From Trebouxia sp. TZW2008 (taxonomy: Eukaryota > Chlorophyta > Trebouxiophyceae > Trebouxiales > Trebouxiaceae): a stretch of 64,000 nucleotides of DNA. The stretch lies in assembly GCA_002118135.1 (NCBI GenBank), contig BDIU01000004.1:370348-434347 (forward strand), written 5' to 3'. Position 1 is the first letter of the stretch. Each line of letters opens with the position of its first letter. Below, in pieces: positions 10,601-22,233 of this stretch. The notes under the pieces are model-generated. The model had not been told where the DNA came from. It saw only the letters and a program-made list of their open reading frames with translations, and did no database searches. A program made the position numbers and the translations under genes.

Positions 10601-13600
10601 GCTCAATGTTCAATGCTGTGTCTCAGAAGCAATGCAGAGTCTCATTTGCTAGACACTTGGCACAAAAACTTATGTTTGGAACAACTGCTTTGGTTCCCAG
10701 AAAGATCGTCTCTGTATCAAACTGGCCTTGCTCAGAGATGCCACTGCAGCCAGAATGCAGTCATTGGGTACCAGTTGCATTGTCCTTACATTGACAATGT
10801 CCTTGCATCAAGTGTCCTTACAAAGAGCACTTACTTTACATGTGCATGCAAGCATGTCTGCTTTCAGATGGATGCTGCGTCTTTTCAGGTGATGAGCTAG
10901 ACCCAACACATTACAGTAACGCTTCACAGCATGTTCACCCCAATTGGGAGATACCTTCACCCCAATCCTATGCAAGCAAATGCCTACCCAGATTAGCGCT
11001 GTCTGCCTGCAGGCGACGCTCTGGATCTGCCGCACCATAGCAGTGCCCGCAGTGATAGTGAGGCAAGCCTAGGCTCCCCACTCTCACACCAGGCCAAGCA
11101 CAAGGAAACCTCAGGTGAACTTGCAGCTACACGCACTTGATGACTGCTGCTGAACTGCGTCACAGTCCTCAGGCTTTGCCAGAGACCGGCTCTCCACCGC
11201 ACCGCCTGCTGTCAGTGAGGGCTTTCCTGCTGCACGGTCAGCAGCTGCTCAAAAAGGCAGCAGTCCTATTTGACTTTCAAACGTTGCAGATCTGGCGTCT
11301 GTATTGTGACACTCAGGACAATCTGACCTGGCGATTGCCTGCTGTCTTGAGCTAATGATCATGCAATCATAATGCAACCATCATGCTTGGACCACACACA
11401 CCTGGTATTTGTGCTAGAACATGCACCTTCTTCCTATGATCATTACCATGATTGGCCTGTTGTGGTTATTGTTATCGTTGTACTTTTGTCCTGCAGGGAG
11501 CTTCCACTCTGAAAGCACGGGGGCGCCATTCACCATTGCCATAGAGCATGCCATCAACATGCTGTTGGCAAGGGTTGCCTTTGACCTACTACGCAGCCCG
11601 CGGTTCAAGGCTCAAATCGTTGCCCACATTCAGAAGAAGCTGGACGAGCTGAAGAAGCCGGACTACATCAATGCCTTGCAGGTCAGTGAAGTCTGGATAA
11701 AGTTGATTTTGTTCTGCATCAAAATCAAAGCTTTCATTTTGTGAGTAAGCTCTTTCTCGATTGCAGAGCATGCATCATCATACGTGGTAGGCTTGTGAAC
11801 AGACCTCATGCAAGTAGCCTGGGCTGAGCCTGGGCAGCATTGCGAGAGATGCTCTTTCTCTTCAAGTGTCATGTTTCAATCTTGTAAACTAATGGTCACC
11901 GCAGATATATGAATTCATCACATATCTTTGACTGCTGACAAGGCCATATGCAGTAGCGTGGGCTTGTAACAGTCAGAAGTGTAGGGAAACAACATGGCAT
12001 GCCATCTTCGTTTGCCCATGCTTCTGGTGGGTACAAGCTCAGCGTCGCATGCAGTCCTTTCACCAGTCAGAGCATACAAACTTTTGTCAAAAGTGCAAAT
12101 GCCGATGCTCAGGCATGCATGGTTGCTGTAGCAAAGCAGCTTTTGTCAAGAGTGCGAATGCCCGTGCTCTGGCATGCATGGCTGCTGTAGCTTTGGCCTC
12201 AATAGCGAAAAGCATGGGGAACCATGTTGAACAGTGTAGACTTTCTCACAAGCCTTTGCACAATTGTGTGACTGCCATTGAGTCAAAATTGTGACAGTGG
12301 ATGCTGCACATTAGATGCAGCATGACGTTCCTGATGATGTGTTTCAGATCATGAATGTTCTATAGCAACTGCTCAGTCACGTCATCTGCTGGTCAGTGGC
12401 ACAGAGTAATGACACTTTTGGCGATGTGCTTGCCTACTCTTAAGCCTGATGTGCTTACTGGCTCAGGTGGTGCATGAGGATCTGGGCATTGACTGCTCAA
12501 CGACAGCTGCAGCAACAGCTTTGAAATTGCAGATTGTGCATGACATTGCTGCTGTATGAACAGATTGGTGATGTGCTTTTGCATTTCAGGTGGTGGATGT
12601 GGATCTGGGCAGTGGGGTACCCCACATCAGGCAGCTGCAGGCCATGCCCAGCCCCTCCCCCCTTATCTCACCCCAAGCCCTCTTTGACCTCGACTTCACA
12701 GGTCAGCCTTGTGTTTCAGAGAGCATCCCTACAGCATCGAGTTTGCACATGATTCCCTTAGTTGAGTTGTATCTTTCCACTTACGGCATGCTGGCTATGT
12801 CCCTCATCTTGTTGCAAGCTCTTTGAGCCTGACTTTCACAGGTGAAACCCCTGTGTTTTTATGCATACTTATAGAATTGGCAGCGTGCTGCCTACAGCAC
12901 TTGTAGCAGGCTATGCAATGTGATGTATAACACCTGGCGGGCTGCACATGTGTTGCATCATCATTGATGATCACATGGTGTTGTGCCTCATGCAACTGCA
13001 TGATCAGGGCTCAACTGCTGCATGATCAAGGCCAGCTGTCTGAGATTCTTGACGCACACTTTGCAAGTTTAGAATTGCCTGGTAGACGGACAACTCTTGC
13101 CCACGTTGCCAAACTCACTTCACAAAATGGATGCGATCAGAAATCAGCAGGACCAGATGTCAAGTCATTTGAAGCAGTGCATGACTCTGCTGTCCAGATG
13201 ACATCAAGCGTGAATCATCAGCCAAGGCAGAGTGTTTGGCGTAATGCCCCAATACAGTGTGTTCTGTCACCAAACAATTGTTGCAACAATCCTTTGACAC
13301 AGCATTGCATGTGCAGGCGATATCAAGCTGGTGATTGCAGCGAAGGTAGACGTGCGTGATGGTGTGGCTTGGTCATCCCTAGACAAGTACATCAAGGGTA
13401 TTGAGGGCGGGGGCCCTGGGGCTGCAGGCTTACAGCCCCACCACAGCGACGATGCTGCTGCAGCTGTGGCCGCAGCTGGAGTGGCTGACACTGAAGAAGA
13501 GGCTGAGACAGGTACAGCATCTTCTCTGTGTACAGACTGCACTGATGGCATTACATCAAGGGCACTTGGGGAGAGGGGGAGGGGGTGCTGATGCTGCAGC

Positions 13601-16600
13601 TGTGGCCGCTGCTGGGGTTGCTGATACTGAAGAAGAGGCAGAGATAGGTACACTAAAGCTTGCTCATGTCAACACTGGTGTGGAGCACATTCTTGCTGTA
13701 AGGAGACTGCAGTTGGGAAGCAGTTGCTGCAGTTGTACTTTGCATGGAAACACTTTAATGTCAGGCTAAGTCCGATAAGCACAGCAGTTGCTACACAGAC
13801 AATCCATCATGCAACACGCACAGTGTTGCGCGTTCAAGCCCGCATTCTGGACCGGTCTACTTCTCGGAGTCAGAGAAGTCAAGTTGTCAAGCCAAGCTAG
13901 CCTTGATATCATGAGGCTCGTCTTATGAATAGTAACTCCAAATGCCTATTGTGCTGTAGTGTCCATTTGTGCTGATCAGCCGTATCCTTGCTGATCTATA
14001 ATATCCAATCCTATCGTGTTCAAATGAGGGGTTATCTGCAGATTCACTGGGTTTAAGTCCTGCAACAGCAGCAGCCCCAAGCAGTGACCCCAGCAAGAAG
14101 TTGGGGCGGGTGAGTCAGTTCCTGGGCAAGCTGCAGCTGCGCAAGAGGGTGGCTGGAGGCATCCGCCAGCTGGCTGAGCAGACTGCACAGTCCATCTCCA
14201 AGTGCGTTCACCATACGTGTCTTTCACTCATACGCTGTTGGCTGAACAGACCGCACAATTCATCTCCAACTGTGTGCCAGCGTGTGATGCTTGGCTTGCA
14301 TTGGGTGTCATATGGTACTTGCCATGTGACGTATGCCATAGGATGCCATGTGATCACCATCATGTTATGCTTGCCAATCAATGCCTGCCCTGTGGCGTTA
14401 TGTGATTTGATGCGATGTGATGTGATGTGATGCGATGCGATGTGATGCGATGCGATGCGATGTGATGCGATGTGATGTGATGTGATGTGAGTGCATGATG
14501 TTACGGTGGCATGGCAGGATGGAGCTGAAGCTGAGTATGGACATTAAGATTTTGAGAGGCTGCACGCCGTTGCTGCCATGTAATGATTGACATGAAGTCA
14601 TTACCATGTTGTCATTGCCACATGTTGTGATGTCATATGATGCTTGCCATACACTAGCTGATGCCCTGCAGGATGGAGTTGAAGCTGAGCATGGACATAA
14701 AGGCCTTGAGGGGCCCCATGTGTGTGTGGCTACCCCCTCCCCCTGGGGACCGCATGTGGTTCTCCTTCCTGGAACCCCCTCAGCTGCAAGTCACTGCATC
14801 CCCCCTGGTGAGCAAGAAGTTTGGCATGCTTTCAGGTCATGCTGTGCATAGTGTGAAGTCATGTAAAACATTTCCATATGACTTGAGCATGCGTTTAGCC
14901 GTCCTTGAGCTCCCCGGCCTGCAAACAACTACCTCTTTCTGGTAAACTAGGACTTTGGCATGCCATGCATGACAGCTCAATGCTGTATCTCACAGTGCTA
15001 GTGATCACAGAGCATACTCACCAGCACAGGAGCATGTCTGAAAGCCACAGACTGTCTGCATACTGACCTGAACATGGGTTGCAGGTGGCTGGGCGCATGG
15101 TGAAGTACAGCTACTACATAGCGCGCATTAGCAGCTTCATTGCCAGCAAGATGCAGAGCAGTGTGACAAAAAACTTGGTGTTCCCCAGCTGTGGCGACAT
15201 CAAGATCCTGCACCTGCTGGTCAGTCTGCATAAGCCACGCGTTGCAGTCATGACTGCTTCAAGGCAACTCAGTACAATCAACTTTAGCCATGTTTTGGTC
15301 AGGACCACGAAACAGCCCACTGAGTTGAGGGCCATTGGACTGCTATGGATGGCACTTGCCCACTGCTATGAAAGATTCAACCAGTTGTAGTCAAGTGAGA
15401 CTACATCTGTGCATGCAAAAGCTTAATGCGCTGAGGTCTTTGCTTGGCTGGGACATTGGCGCCTCACTTGCTTTGCGTGCAAGCTAGCACAGCTCAAGAA
15501 CAATTTCATGATGATATTCATGATATGACTTGTGGCAGTCCTAATACTCAGCCACAGTATGCATGACATTGCAGTCGCTTGAGGACGAGTCAGTGACTGC
15601 GGCCATACCATCACTAAATGCCACAAGGGCAGCTGCTGCCACAGGCCCTGCCCCTGGCCCTGTTGACAAGGATGCTAGCAAAACAGACAAGGCAGCTAGT
15701 GCAGAGACAGGTGCTGACTCCAAGCTTTGCTGCTGTCTGCTTGCCTGATAGTGCCGCTGTCTTCTTCTTGCTTGACCTATACATGTTGCGCGGGCTGTGC
15801 TGCTAAGATGCTTTGTTCCTGCTGACAAGGATGCTAGCAAAAGAGACAAGGCAGCTAGTGCAGAGACAGGTGCTGCGTCTACAATTTGCTGCTGTTGTCT
15901 TCTTGCTTGACCAATGCGCTTTGCAGGGGGTACAGTGCTAAAAAGCTGATTTACCTGCAGTCAGTGCCCCATTGCGAGACATAAACAAGCACATGTTCTT
16001 GGCACACATGTCTGTCTATGACAAGTGCCTACTAGCTGCATTCATTTCAGCTGAGGACTTTTGTCATCTGCCAAAACATTGACTGTATAAAATTGACACA
16101 GAAGGCTTTAGTGGCATTCTTGTGTCCAATGGTAGTCGGACTGGCTGCAGATCTGAAGACGTATGGAAGGACAACATCAGCAGGCGGTACAACGACGGTG
16201 GCCACCCCTGCGCCACCGTCAGCAGCTTCAGCCCTGACTGGGGCCCTTGCAAAGAGGCAGGCCCCTGCAGCCCTAAACCCCAAGGGGGGGTCTGCTCCCG
16301 CATCCCCAACCGCATCTGCTGCGGCAGCTGTTCATCAGACCACAGAAGCTACTGCTGTTGCTGGCTTGCAGAACAACCAGGTCAGAACCAGCAACCGTAA
16401 CAGCTGTACCTGTGTGTTGTATGTCATGCTGCTGCGGATGATGCTGCTGCTTCTGGCTTGCAAAGAAGCAGGCAGCCTGCAGATTGGCACCCCAAGGGGG
16501 AGTCTGCTCCTGCATCCCCAACCGCATCTGCTGCGGCAGCTGTTCACCAAGCCACGGATGCTGCTGCTGTAGCTGGCTTGCACAACAACCAGGTTGAAAT

Positions 16601-19600
16601 TGTCAGCGAACACATGTGCCTGCCAACACGTGACATAGAACCTTCTACAGAGCAGGTTGTGCCTGTCATAACATAGCAGATTCTGACCGAACAAGCGTCA
16701 GCTTTGATAGATAGCTGACCTCAGGCATGTACTCGTCTGGCATGACACTGTTTTGTCTGACTTTCAAAAGTTGAATATTAGGTGTCCCTACAAAGCCGCT
16801 CAGAGCAAGTCTGCCTGGCGGGACAGGACTTGGGCCACACACACCTAGCACATGTGCTGTAATGTGTAGTTGTTATTGTCAAGCATGTAACCATCACATG
16901 TCACATTGACAGGATGCTTGATAGCTCTAATGGTGTTGGCACTTGTCATCACAATTCTGAGCCTCATACATGCTGCACACAGTTCACAACTTGCTGATGG
17001 AGAATTGTGCTGGTGACTATAGGAAGCTTCTGGCCCCAGTAGTGTACCAGGCACTGTGAAGACAGCAGGGGCTGATCCAAACGATCCTGCCCTGCACAAC
17101 ATGCCTGAAGAAGGCTCACACCGCAGTCATAGCAGGGTGGCCAGCCCCAAGGGGGTCAGCCCCAGGGGGTCTGGGGTGACCCAACCCCGCCCCCACAGCT
17201 TTACAAGCAGTCAAGGTGCCATGTCAACAGTCAGTAGCCCTATGTCTAGACCTGCTGCTGAGAATGACTCATTTACCAGATCTATCTCTTCGTCCAAGAA
17301 CAAGGATGATCATGAGGGAGTGGAGTTGGGCGACATGAGAGGTAGCTCGCATAACATTGGCGATGAATTGCTGGCAGAGCAGTTGCAGTCTTGGCAACCA
17401 GGGGCTGGTCAACTGCCAGGGGCTGGTCAAACCTCAGGGGCTGGTCAAACCTCAGGAGCTGGTCGACCCTTGGGGGCAGCTCAGATCTCAGGGGCTAGCC
17501 AAAGCTCAGGGGCTGGTCAAAGCTCAGGGGCTGGTCAATCCTCAGCGATTGGTCAACCCTTGGAGTCTGTGCAAACCTCAGGGGCTGGTCAAAACTCAGC
17601 TCAGTTGGACAGCTCAAGTGCAGCAGGCTCAGACAATAGCTCAGCACAGCAGGGTATATTGAGCAGACAGACACCAAACCTTGATCAGTCAACCAGCAAC
17701 TCAGGATATACACAGTCCAGCGGTATTGGCAGTCAGAGTGAACCAGTGTCATTCCAGTCCTTAGCCAGGTCAGTCAGTTCACAAGCTCGAGAGTCCTCTG
17801 ACAGCGCTGATGGGGGTGAGGTTGCTTCTGGCAGGGGGGTTGGGGGAGAAGCCCCCTCTGACCCCACCCCTGATTCACAGCATGACAGAGCAGCACAGCA
17901 TCAAGGCCTGCTGGCAGCGGTGGCCACCGGTAAGTCAGACAGCCCTGGCACAACAGCGGGCAACCCTGGCAGAACCGCAAGTAACCCTGGCGCTGACTTG
18001 GGCAAGGCGGGAAACTCAAGAGGGCTTTTGGAGGGGCTTCCCTCTGAGAAGAAGAAGTGGGCGTATCCGATGCCTTCTGGCAGCCCTATGTTCGAAAGGA
18101 GGCGCAGCCGCAATCAAGACCAGGAGGCCCTATTTGGTGAAGCAAATCAAGCAGGACAGTTGCGGTCAGATGCAACAACTGCTGCTGCTGGTGCCGATGC
18201 TGCTGCTCAAGGGCGTTCTCGAGCAGAAGCTCTGGACAGGTCAGTATACAGCCAGGCTCAAAGGACATCGCCATGTGAGCTTGCAATGGAACTGTGTGGC
18301 AATGCCTCTTCCTGACTCTGCTTGGCTTTGGGGGTTGCTTATTCAGCGTCATAGTGAGATCTATAACTACTGGCATGCAAATACTTTGCGTCGCCTCTTC
18401 ATGACATATCACTGAGTCCAGCGCAACAACATCTGTCTCAGAGCATCTTGGTCAGCTGTAGAAATGACACAGCATAACTGACGCTTCAATACTTTGCAGG
18501 TCAACTGAGGAGGCACAGCAGATCCAGTACCCAGCACCCCCCTCATGGGTCCCAAACCCCTCTCAGCATCCCCCCACAGGCCCTACACCAGCGCCACAGG
18601 GTCTTCAAGCCACTTTTAGCAGTCACCCTTCTGCCCCTTCTTCTTCAGCTGTCATCCCTTCTTCTTCTGCTGCTGATGGCAGTGGTGGTGTCAAAGACAT
18701 TGAAAGTGCCCCAAAGCAAGGCACGTCAGGAGCTTCTAGCCCTGCAAGCCAGCACTCTTCGGCAACAGGAGAGAGCTCAAGTGGCTACACTGCCTCCCCA
18801 CGCAGCTGGTATGACATCACTTAGTCGATAGGTCAATCAATCAACCAATCAACCACTGTATCAATCGATAAATCAATGCGTCAATAGACAGCTCAAACAG
18901 GCTACACTGCCTCCCCACGCAGCTGGTATGATCATTCAGTAGACCATCTTATCAACCAGTGAGTCAAACATGCAATAAATGAACAGATCACTGCACTAAT
19001 CAAGAGAAACAGCACATTAGTAGAGTACAGCTCAGGTAGCTACACTGCATGTTGCTGCAGTTGGTATGACATCAAGATTGCAATTTCTGGATGATGGGTC
19101 AGCTGGCATGTGCAGATAGCCAGCTGAAAGCATGAGATTCATCCAAAACAAACACAAGTCTCGACCTGCCCTTTTCCTTTGCCAGCTGCCTGCAAGTTGT
19201 GACAGATGATCAGATGGGAAGGCTGACACTCATTGCTCAATGTGTACTTGTGCAAAGCATCAGTCTTCTAGATGCCTTACAGGAACAGTTGTGTCAGCAA
19301 CTGAGCATTGTGATGCGCTCCTACTTGTGGTACTGGTATGTTGGTGCTGTGTGATGGGAACCGCAAGCAGCTGGGGAGATGAGTGAATCTGAGGCTGTCT
19401 CCAGCTGAAATTGTTCAAGTCTGCTCTGTGCTGCTGCTGGCGTTCAAAAGTAACCATGCACAGGCAACATGTTTGGTGATTTCTGATCGGTTATCGTGCG
19501 GTACAGGTTTGGGCAGCCCCTGAAGGGCAACAGCGGCCTGTCCAGCAAGACCTGGGAAGCCAAGCGTGATGATATGCAGCAACGGGTGAGCAGTCATCAG

Positions 19601-19999
19601 TTGCTGTCTTGTCATGACGCATCAATTGAGCCGCTTTGACATGAGCAGTAGAGAGCCGAGCAGTCGGCAACAGCTGAAAATGGAAGATACAGTCTATGAC
19701 ATGTGGCATCATAATGGAAGCCTAAGCAGCCTGTGATCACTTGCGGTCCCTGTCTTGCTGCATCATTGTTGTCTACTTCATGGCAGTAGCAATTACGAGC
19801 TGGGCAGCAGAGCTGTCGAGAATGCCTCAGAGGTTTTCAGATTTGGCAGCTTCTGAGCAGATAAAAAATGCACTTTTTGATGCAAAAGTCAGCTGTCTGC
19901 ATGCAGGGCAAGAAGTTTGCTTCGAATGTGATGGGCAGCTTCACCAGGGCAGAGGAGAAATGGAGGCAGTCCTTGCAGTCAAAGGACCCTAAGCCTTGA
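7661..19999 (+). CDS. TEX2/NVJ2-like PH-SMP lipid-transfer protein, 18 exons, ~1542 aa
   Basis: Likely tethers the ER to another membrane and moves lipids through its SMP domain. Exons: 7661-7954, 8138-8854, 9230-9437, 9946-10230, 10455-10556, 11013-11114, 11497-11681, 12590-12701, 13317-13511, 14069-14201, 14672-14807, 15085-15219, 15575-15710, 16151-16380, 17062-18239, 18500-18808, 19507-19585, 19907-19999; all phases agree. One membrane segment (about residues 79-104) spans the first junction. A PH-like domain follows (about 205-315, ending KEQWFTALSWAC). The SMP domain lies about 585-868: INMLLARVAFDLLRSP, VVDVDLGSGVPHIRQL, GDIKLVIAAKVDVR, MELKLSMDIKALRGP, NLVFPSCGDIKI. A long Ser/Gly/Gln tail with 18-bp repeats follows, ending FASNVMGSFTRAEEKW. 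Domain order matches TEX2 and plant DUF2404 proteins; the tail is unusually long. The start codon is weakly supported. Confidence 0.82.
9600..9945 (+). repeat. Two extra copies of PH/SMP gene exon 4 start
   Basis: The exon 4 start (acceptor at 9945, residues FLNPEDLDRGWMEAP) is preceded by two copies, near 9613-9710 and 9769-9880, spaced about 160-180 bp. The middle copy keeps a TATGCAG acceptor and the same residues; the first is shorter (LNPEDLDRGWMDP). Only the last copy continues into the Gln-rich exon. Confidence 0.9.
10886..10945 (+). repeat. Acceptor-side shadow of PH/SMP gene exon 6
   Basis: After TTTTCAG at 10888, a stretch translating as GDELDPTHYSNAS parallels the real exon 6 start at 11013 (GDALDLPHHSSAR). 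It has no supported downstream donor, so it is treated as a shadow. Confidence 0.65.
11265..11430 (+). repeat. Interspersed repeat family A, copy 1
   Basis: Shares blocks with 16755-16860 and 53208-53330, in the same order and orientation: GACTTTCAAA, then GGCGTCTGTATTG, CAGGACAATCTGACCTGGCG and CCACACACACCT. It is non-coding and lies in an intron each time. A MITE or SINE remnant is possible; no terminal structure is clear. Confidence 0.7.
12080..12195 (+). repeat. Two tandem ~60-bp intronic units
   Basis: Two near-identical units, each with GTCAAAAGTGCAAATGCC- or GTCAAGAGTGCGAATGCC-like text ending in GGCATGCATGG. They lie in the long intron before exon 8 of the PH/SMP gene. Confidence 0.85.
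12460..12500 (+). repeat. Acceptor-side shadow of PH/SMP gene exon 8
   Basis: GGCTCAG followed by GTGGTGCATGAGGATCTGGG copies the true exon start at 12590 (GTGGTGGATGTGGATCTGGG). It lies about 120 bp upstream. Confidence 0.8.
12805..12850 (+). repeat. Donor-side shadow of PH/SMP gene exon 8
   Basis: CAAGCTCTTTGAGCCTGACT followed by TTCACAG|GTGAAA mirrors the true exon end at 12701 (CAAGCCCTCTTTGACCTCGA, CTTCACAG|GTCAGC). Both edges of this exon therefore have shadows. Confidence 0.8.
13560..13655 (+). repeat. Donor-side shadow of PH/SMP gene exon 9
   Basis: Codons for DAAAVAAAGVADTEEEAE followed by a GTACAC donor repeat the real exon end at 13511 (same residues, then GTACAG). The copy is nearly identical and keeps its frame. 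Confidence 0.9.
14236..14285 (+). repeat. Donor-side shadow of PH/SMP gene exon 10
   Basis: Copies the last codons of exon 10 (LAEQTAQSIS) as LAEQTAQFIS, but the donor AAGTGCG has become AACTGTG, so this copy looks spliced out of use. Confidence 0.8.
14404..14490. repeat. Pentanucleotide (YGATG)n tract
   Basis: About seventeen TGATG/CGATG units in tandem, within the intron between exons 10 and 11 of the PH/SMP gene. Confidence 0.95.
14510..14568 (+). repeat. Acceptor-side shadow of PH/SMP gene exon 11
   Basis: GGCAG|GATGGAGCTGAAGCTGAG and following codons (MELKLSMDIKILRG) copy the true exon start at 14672 (MELKLSMDIKALRG). The copy stops where exon 11 continues. Confidence 0.9.
14900..14948 (+). 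repeat. Donor-side shadow of PH/SMP gene exon 11
   Basis: CTTGAGCTCCCCGGCCTGCA and a following CTCTTTCTG|GTAAAC mirror the exon end at 14807 (CTGGAACCCCCTCAGCTGCA, then CCCCCTG|GTGAGC). It is diverged but collinear. Confidence 0.7.
15820..15925 (+). repeat. Donor-side shadow of PH/SMP gene exon 13
   Basis: Repeats the last codons of exon 13 (DKDASKTDKAASAET) as DKDASKRDKAASAET with the same ACAG|GTGCTG donor, about 165 bp downstream. The following intron text (TTGCTGCTGT, CTTCTTGCTTGACC) is duplicated too. Confidence 0.9.
16478..16600 (+). repeat. Donor-side shadow of PH/SMP gene exon 14
   Basis: A copy of the last ~38 codons of exon 14 (SAPASPTASAAAAVHQ to AGLQNNQ), ending AGLHNNQ with a GTTGAA donor. 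It lies about 210 bp after the true end at 16380. Confidence 0.9.
16755..16862 (+). repeat. Interspersed repeat family A, copy 2
   Basis: Contains GACTTTCAAAAGTTGA, TAGGTGTCCCTAC, AGTCTGCCTGGCGGGACAGG and CCACACACACCTAGCACA, collinear with the copies at 11265 and 53208. Confidence 0.75.
17403..17605 (+). repeat. Coding 18-bp minisatellite in PH/SMP gene exon 15
   Basis: Eleven or so in-frame 18-bp units encode the hexapeptide GAGQ(T/S)S and variants, within the disordered tail. Units are imperfect; frame is preserved throughout. Confidence 0.95.
18885..19075 (+). repeat. Donor-side shadows of PH/SMP gene exon 16
   Basis: The exon 16 end (SSSGYTASPRSW, donor CAGCTG|GTATGA at 18808) recurs near 18890-18931, almost identical with GGTATGATC. 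A more diverged copy lies near 19026-19068 (CTACACTGCATGTTGCTGCA, then GTTGGTATGACATC). Tandem (ATCAATCA)-like text separates the copies. Confidence 0.88.
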
Positions 20000-20785
20000 T
20001 CTCTAGTTGAGCCCCTCAGAGAGTCTGTTTTGACATTTCATTTGATAATATGTCGAAGGATTAGGAACCACGCAAGTTACTCATAGAATGAATTGTCAGC
20101 AGAGCTCTGCTTAGCATGAAAAGGGAAGCATACAATGCATCAGTAGACTACTGAGTACACACCACGTAGACAGTGTCAAACTACATACATGCTCGAAAGG
20201 TTCATTGACGTGCGTGCATTTTGTGCGCAACTTGAGCATGAATCACGATGGTCAATGGAAATGGTCGATAATGCGCAAAAGCGCCGAGTCCAATCATAGA
20301 GAAGGACTGATGCTGCAAGCTTGCTATCATCTGTCTAGGCAGCCTTCGACATCTTGAGCATGGTCAGCACATAATCGACTGCCAATCCAAATCTTTATCG
20401 GGCGTAAACTTTTGTTTTCTTTTATTGCAATTGCTAAGGCACTGCGCCAGAGTCCCAAATCCATTTGACGCTTGAGAACTAGAAGTGTCGAGCCTCGGCT
20501 TTGTCGAAACGCATTTCAACCGCCTGATGGGCTCACACTTGCGCAAGACTTGACAGCCCGGATTCCTGGACGCTTAACCCAGACTTGCGTTGCGAGTGTC
20601 GACAAGGTGAGACAGTGGAACGCGATTTGACTAGCAAGTCAAACGTTGGATCTCGCTTGGTCGCCTAGGTTTGATGTTGCAATCCTTACACACGGTGGTA
20701 CCAGCCGTTTTGCACGATTTGTGCACGGGTGTCTCATAGCCGCCAGTGCTACGGTCACCAGCGACATCCCAACATTTGTTTAGCA
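20000..20785. other. Intergenic, upstream of BTB gene
   Basis: Between same-strand genes. It presumably holds the 3' UTR of the PH/SMP gene and the promoter of the BTB gene. No repeat, RNA gene or long conserved frame was recognised. Confidence 0.4.
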
Positions 20786-22233
20786 ATGAATTATGCAATA
20801 CATGCAGTTGCAACGGAAGTGGTTGAGCTCAATGTGGGAGGGCGCCATTTTACCACCACTCGGAGCACACTCTGCAAATTCAACGACAGTATGCTGGCAG
20901 CCATGTTCTCTGGGGATATGCAGCCAGCTCAGCAAGACAGTCAAGGGCGCTTTTTCATTGATCGCAACGGCGACCTGTTTGCTGTGATTCTGTCATATCT
21001 CAGAGAAGAGCCGATAGAGTTTCCTACCTTTGGCATACAAAGGCAGGCACTAGCTGGCGAGGCTCACTTCTATCAGGTATTCCAACAGCATTAATTACCA
21101 TACAACGTTGTTGAGCATGTGCTGCAGCACTTTGAGTAGCTTGCACAGAGCAGCTCTGCCTGCTTGCTATCAGGCAACATGACTTTTGACATGACCATGC
21201 ATCTTTTTGCATGCATTGCGCAACATCAATTGCTTTGTACGACTTCACCTAGCAAGACAGCATGGCAGTGTTTGCCAGCTGTATGTAACTACGTTGCAGT
21301 GGAGCTGTCGTGACTAGGTATGCCAGGCAAAAGTCATAATATGGCATGCCAAGTTCAAATGCCTGACTTCCAGCTGCCAGTCATAGGTGTTGGGGAAGAG
21401 CAAGGCAGCAAACAAATGCCCATATGACTTGCTAACCCCCAACAGTCAGCACAAATGGCTGAACACAGGGCTGACTGGTTGCAGCTGATTGCCTGAACTC
21501 ACGTGTGGCTAAGTCAAGAAGCACGATGTTCATACGTTCACACATGTTTATGAAAGTAATCATCATGTACTGGGAAAGACATGCAAGGACTCTATATGAC
21601 ATGCTCAATTTGACATTGCTTTGCAATGCCAACTTTGCATTTGAGCAGTCTTGCTTCCTGAGAGATCTTGTGGCATTGCAGCTACAGGATCTTGAGCAAA
21701 AACTCAATATTGGGCGGCCGCTGTACAGGACCACAAGCCACAAAGACCCTACCAACATTCAAGCAATGATCTCCAGGATGACATACCAAGAGGGTTGTGC
21801 ATTTCTTTTGGAGAGCGCCAAACAGGAGATTGGCGCCGACAAGGTTCTTGCAGTGTGTGAAGGCATGGTGCAGACATTTTTTTTGAGAGGGAAACAGTGT
21901 AGGCATGTCCTCGATTGGCTGAATAAAACTGCTGCAGCTGAGAGGCTGACACCATTGATCATAGTAGACGAAGATCAAAATCCTGTCGCCGTCCCTGATC
22001 GCTTCCACAATACAAAACACATAGCAGATTTTGCCAAGCTCTCTGTTGGAGAAACTACTCTTCTGATGCAGGAATACCTGCCCCTGTTTGCACTTGAAAT
22101 GAAGCAGCGTGGCTTTACGCTACGCCATGCCATTTGTGATAGCTTCTCACCTCTGTGCAGCATCCGTCACGACATAGTTGCTTGGGAACTGAGAGCGCTG
22201 CAACCTGAACAAGGATTAGACTTTCCGTATTGA
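20786..22233 (+). CDS. KCTD-type BTB/T1 protein with uncharacterised C-terminus, 291 aa
   Basis: Two exons, 20786-21076 and 21649-22233, joined in phase 0 (EAHFYQ / SCFLRD). Residues about 12-95 form a T1/BTB fold of the KCTD type: VVELNVGGRHFTTTRSTL, MLAAMFSG, GRFFIDRNGDLFAVILSYLR. Such domains oligomerise and often recruit CUL3 E3 ligases. The remaining ~190 residues (AKQEIGADKVLAVCEGM to LQPEQGLDFPY) match no family I recognise and contain no membrane segment. Start ATG at 20786 is chosen because it precedes the domain closely; an upstream ATG is not in a protein-like context. A substrate adaptor role is inference. A second T1 protein, with a PHR domain, lies at 34709. Confidence 0.82.

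Noticed and set aside
13800..13860. Possible tRNA, from GTTCAAGCCCGC resembling a T loop
   Set aside because: No matching acceptor stem, D arm or anticodon arm at the right spacing.
19741..19992. A plus-strand frame as the last exon of the PH/SMP gene
   Set aside because: The exon 19907-19999 in another frame joins exon 17 in phase 0 and gives a conserved-looking amphipathic end; the longer frame needs a wrong phase.
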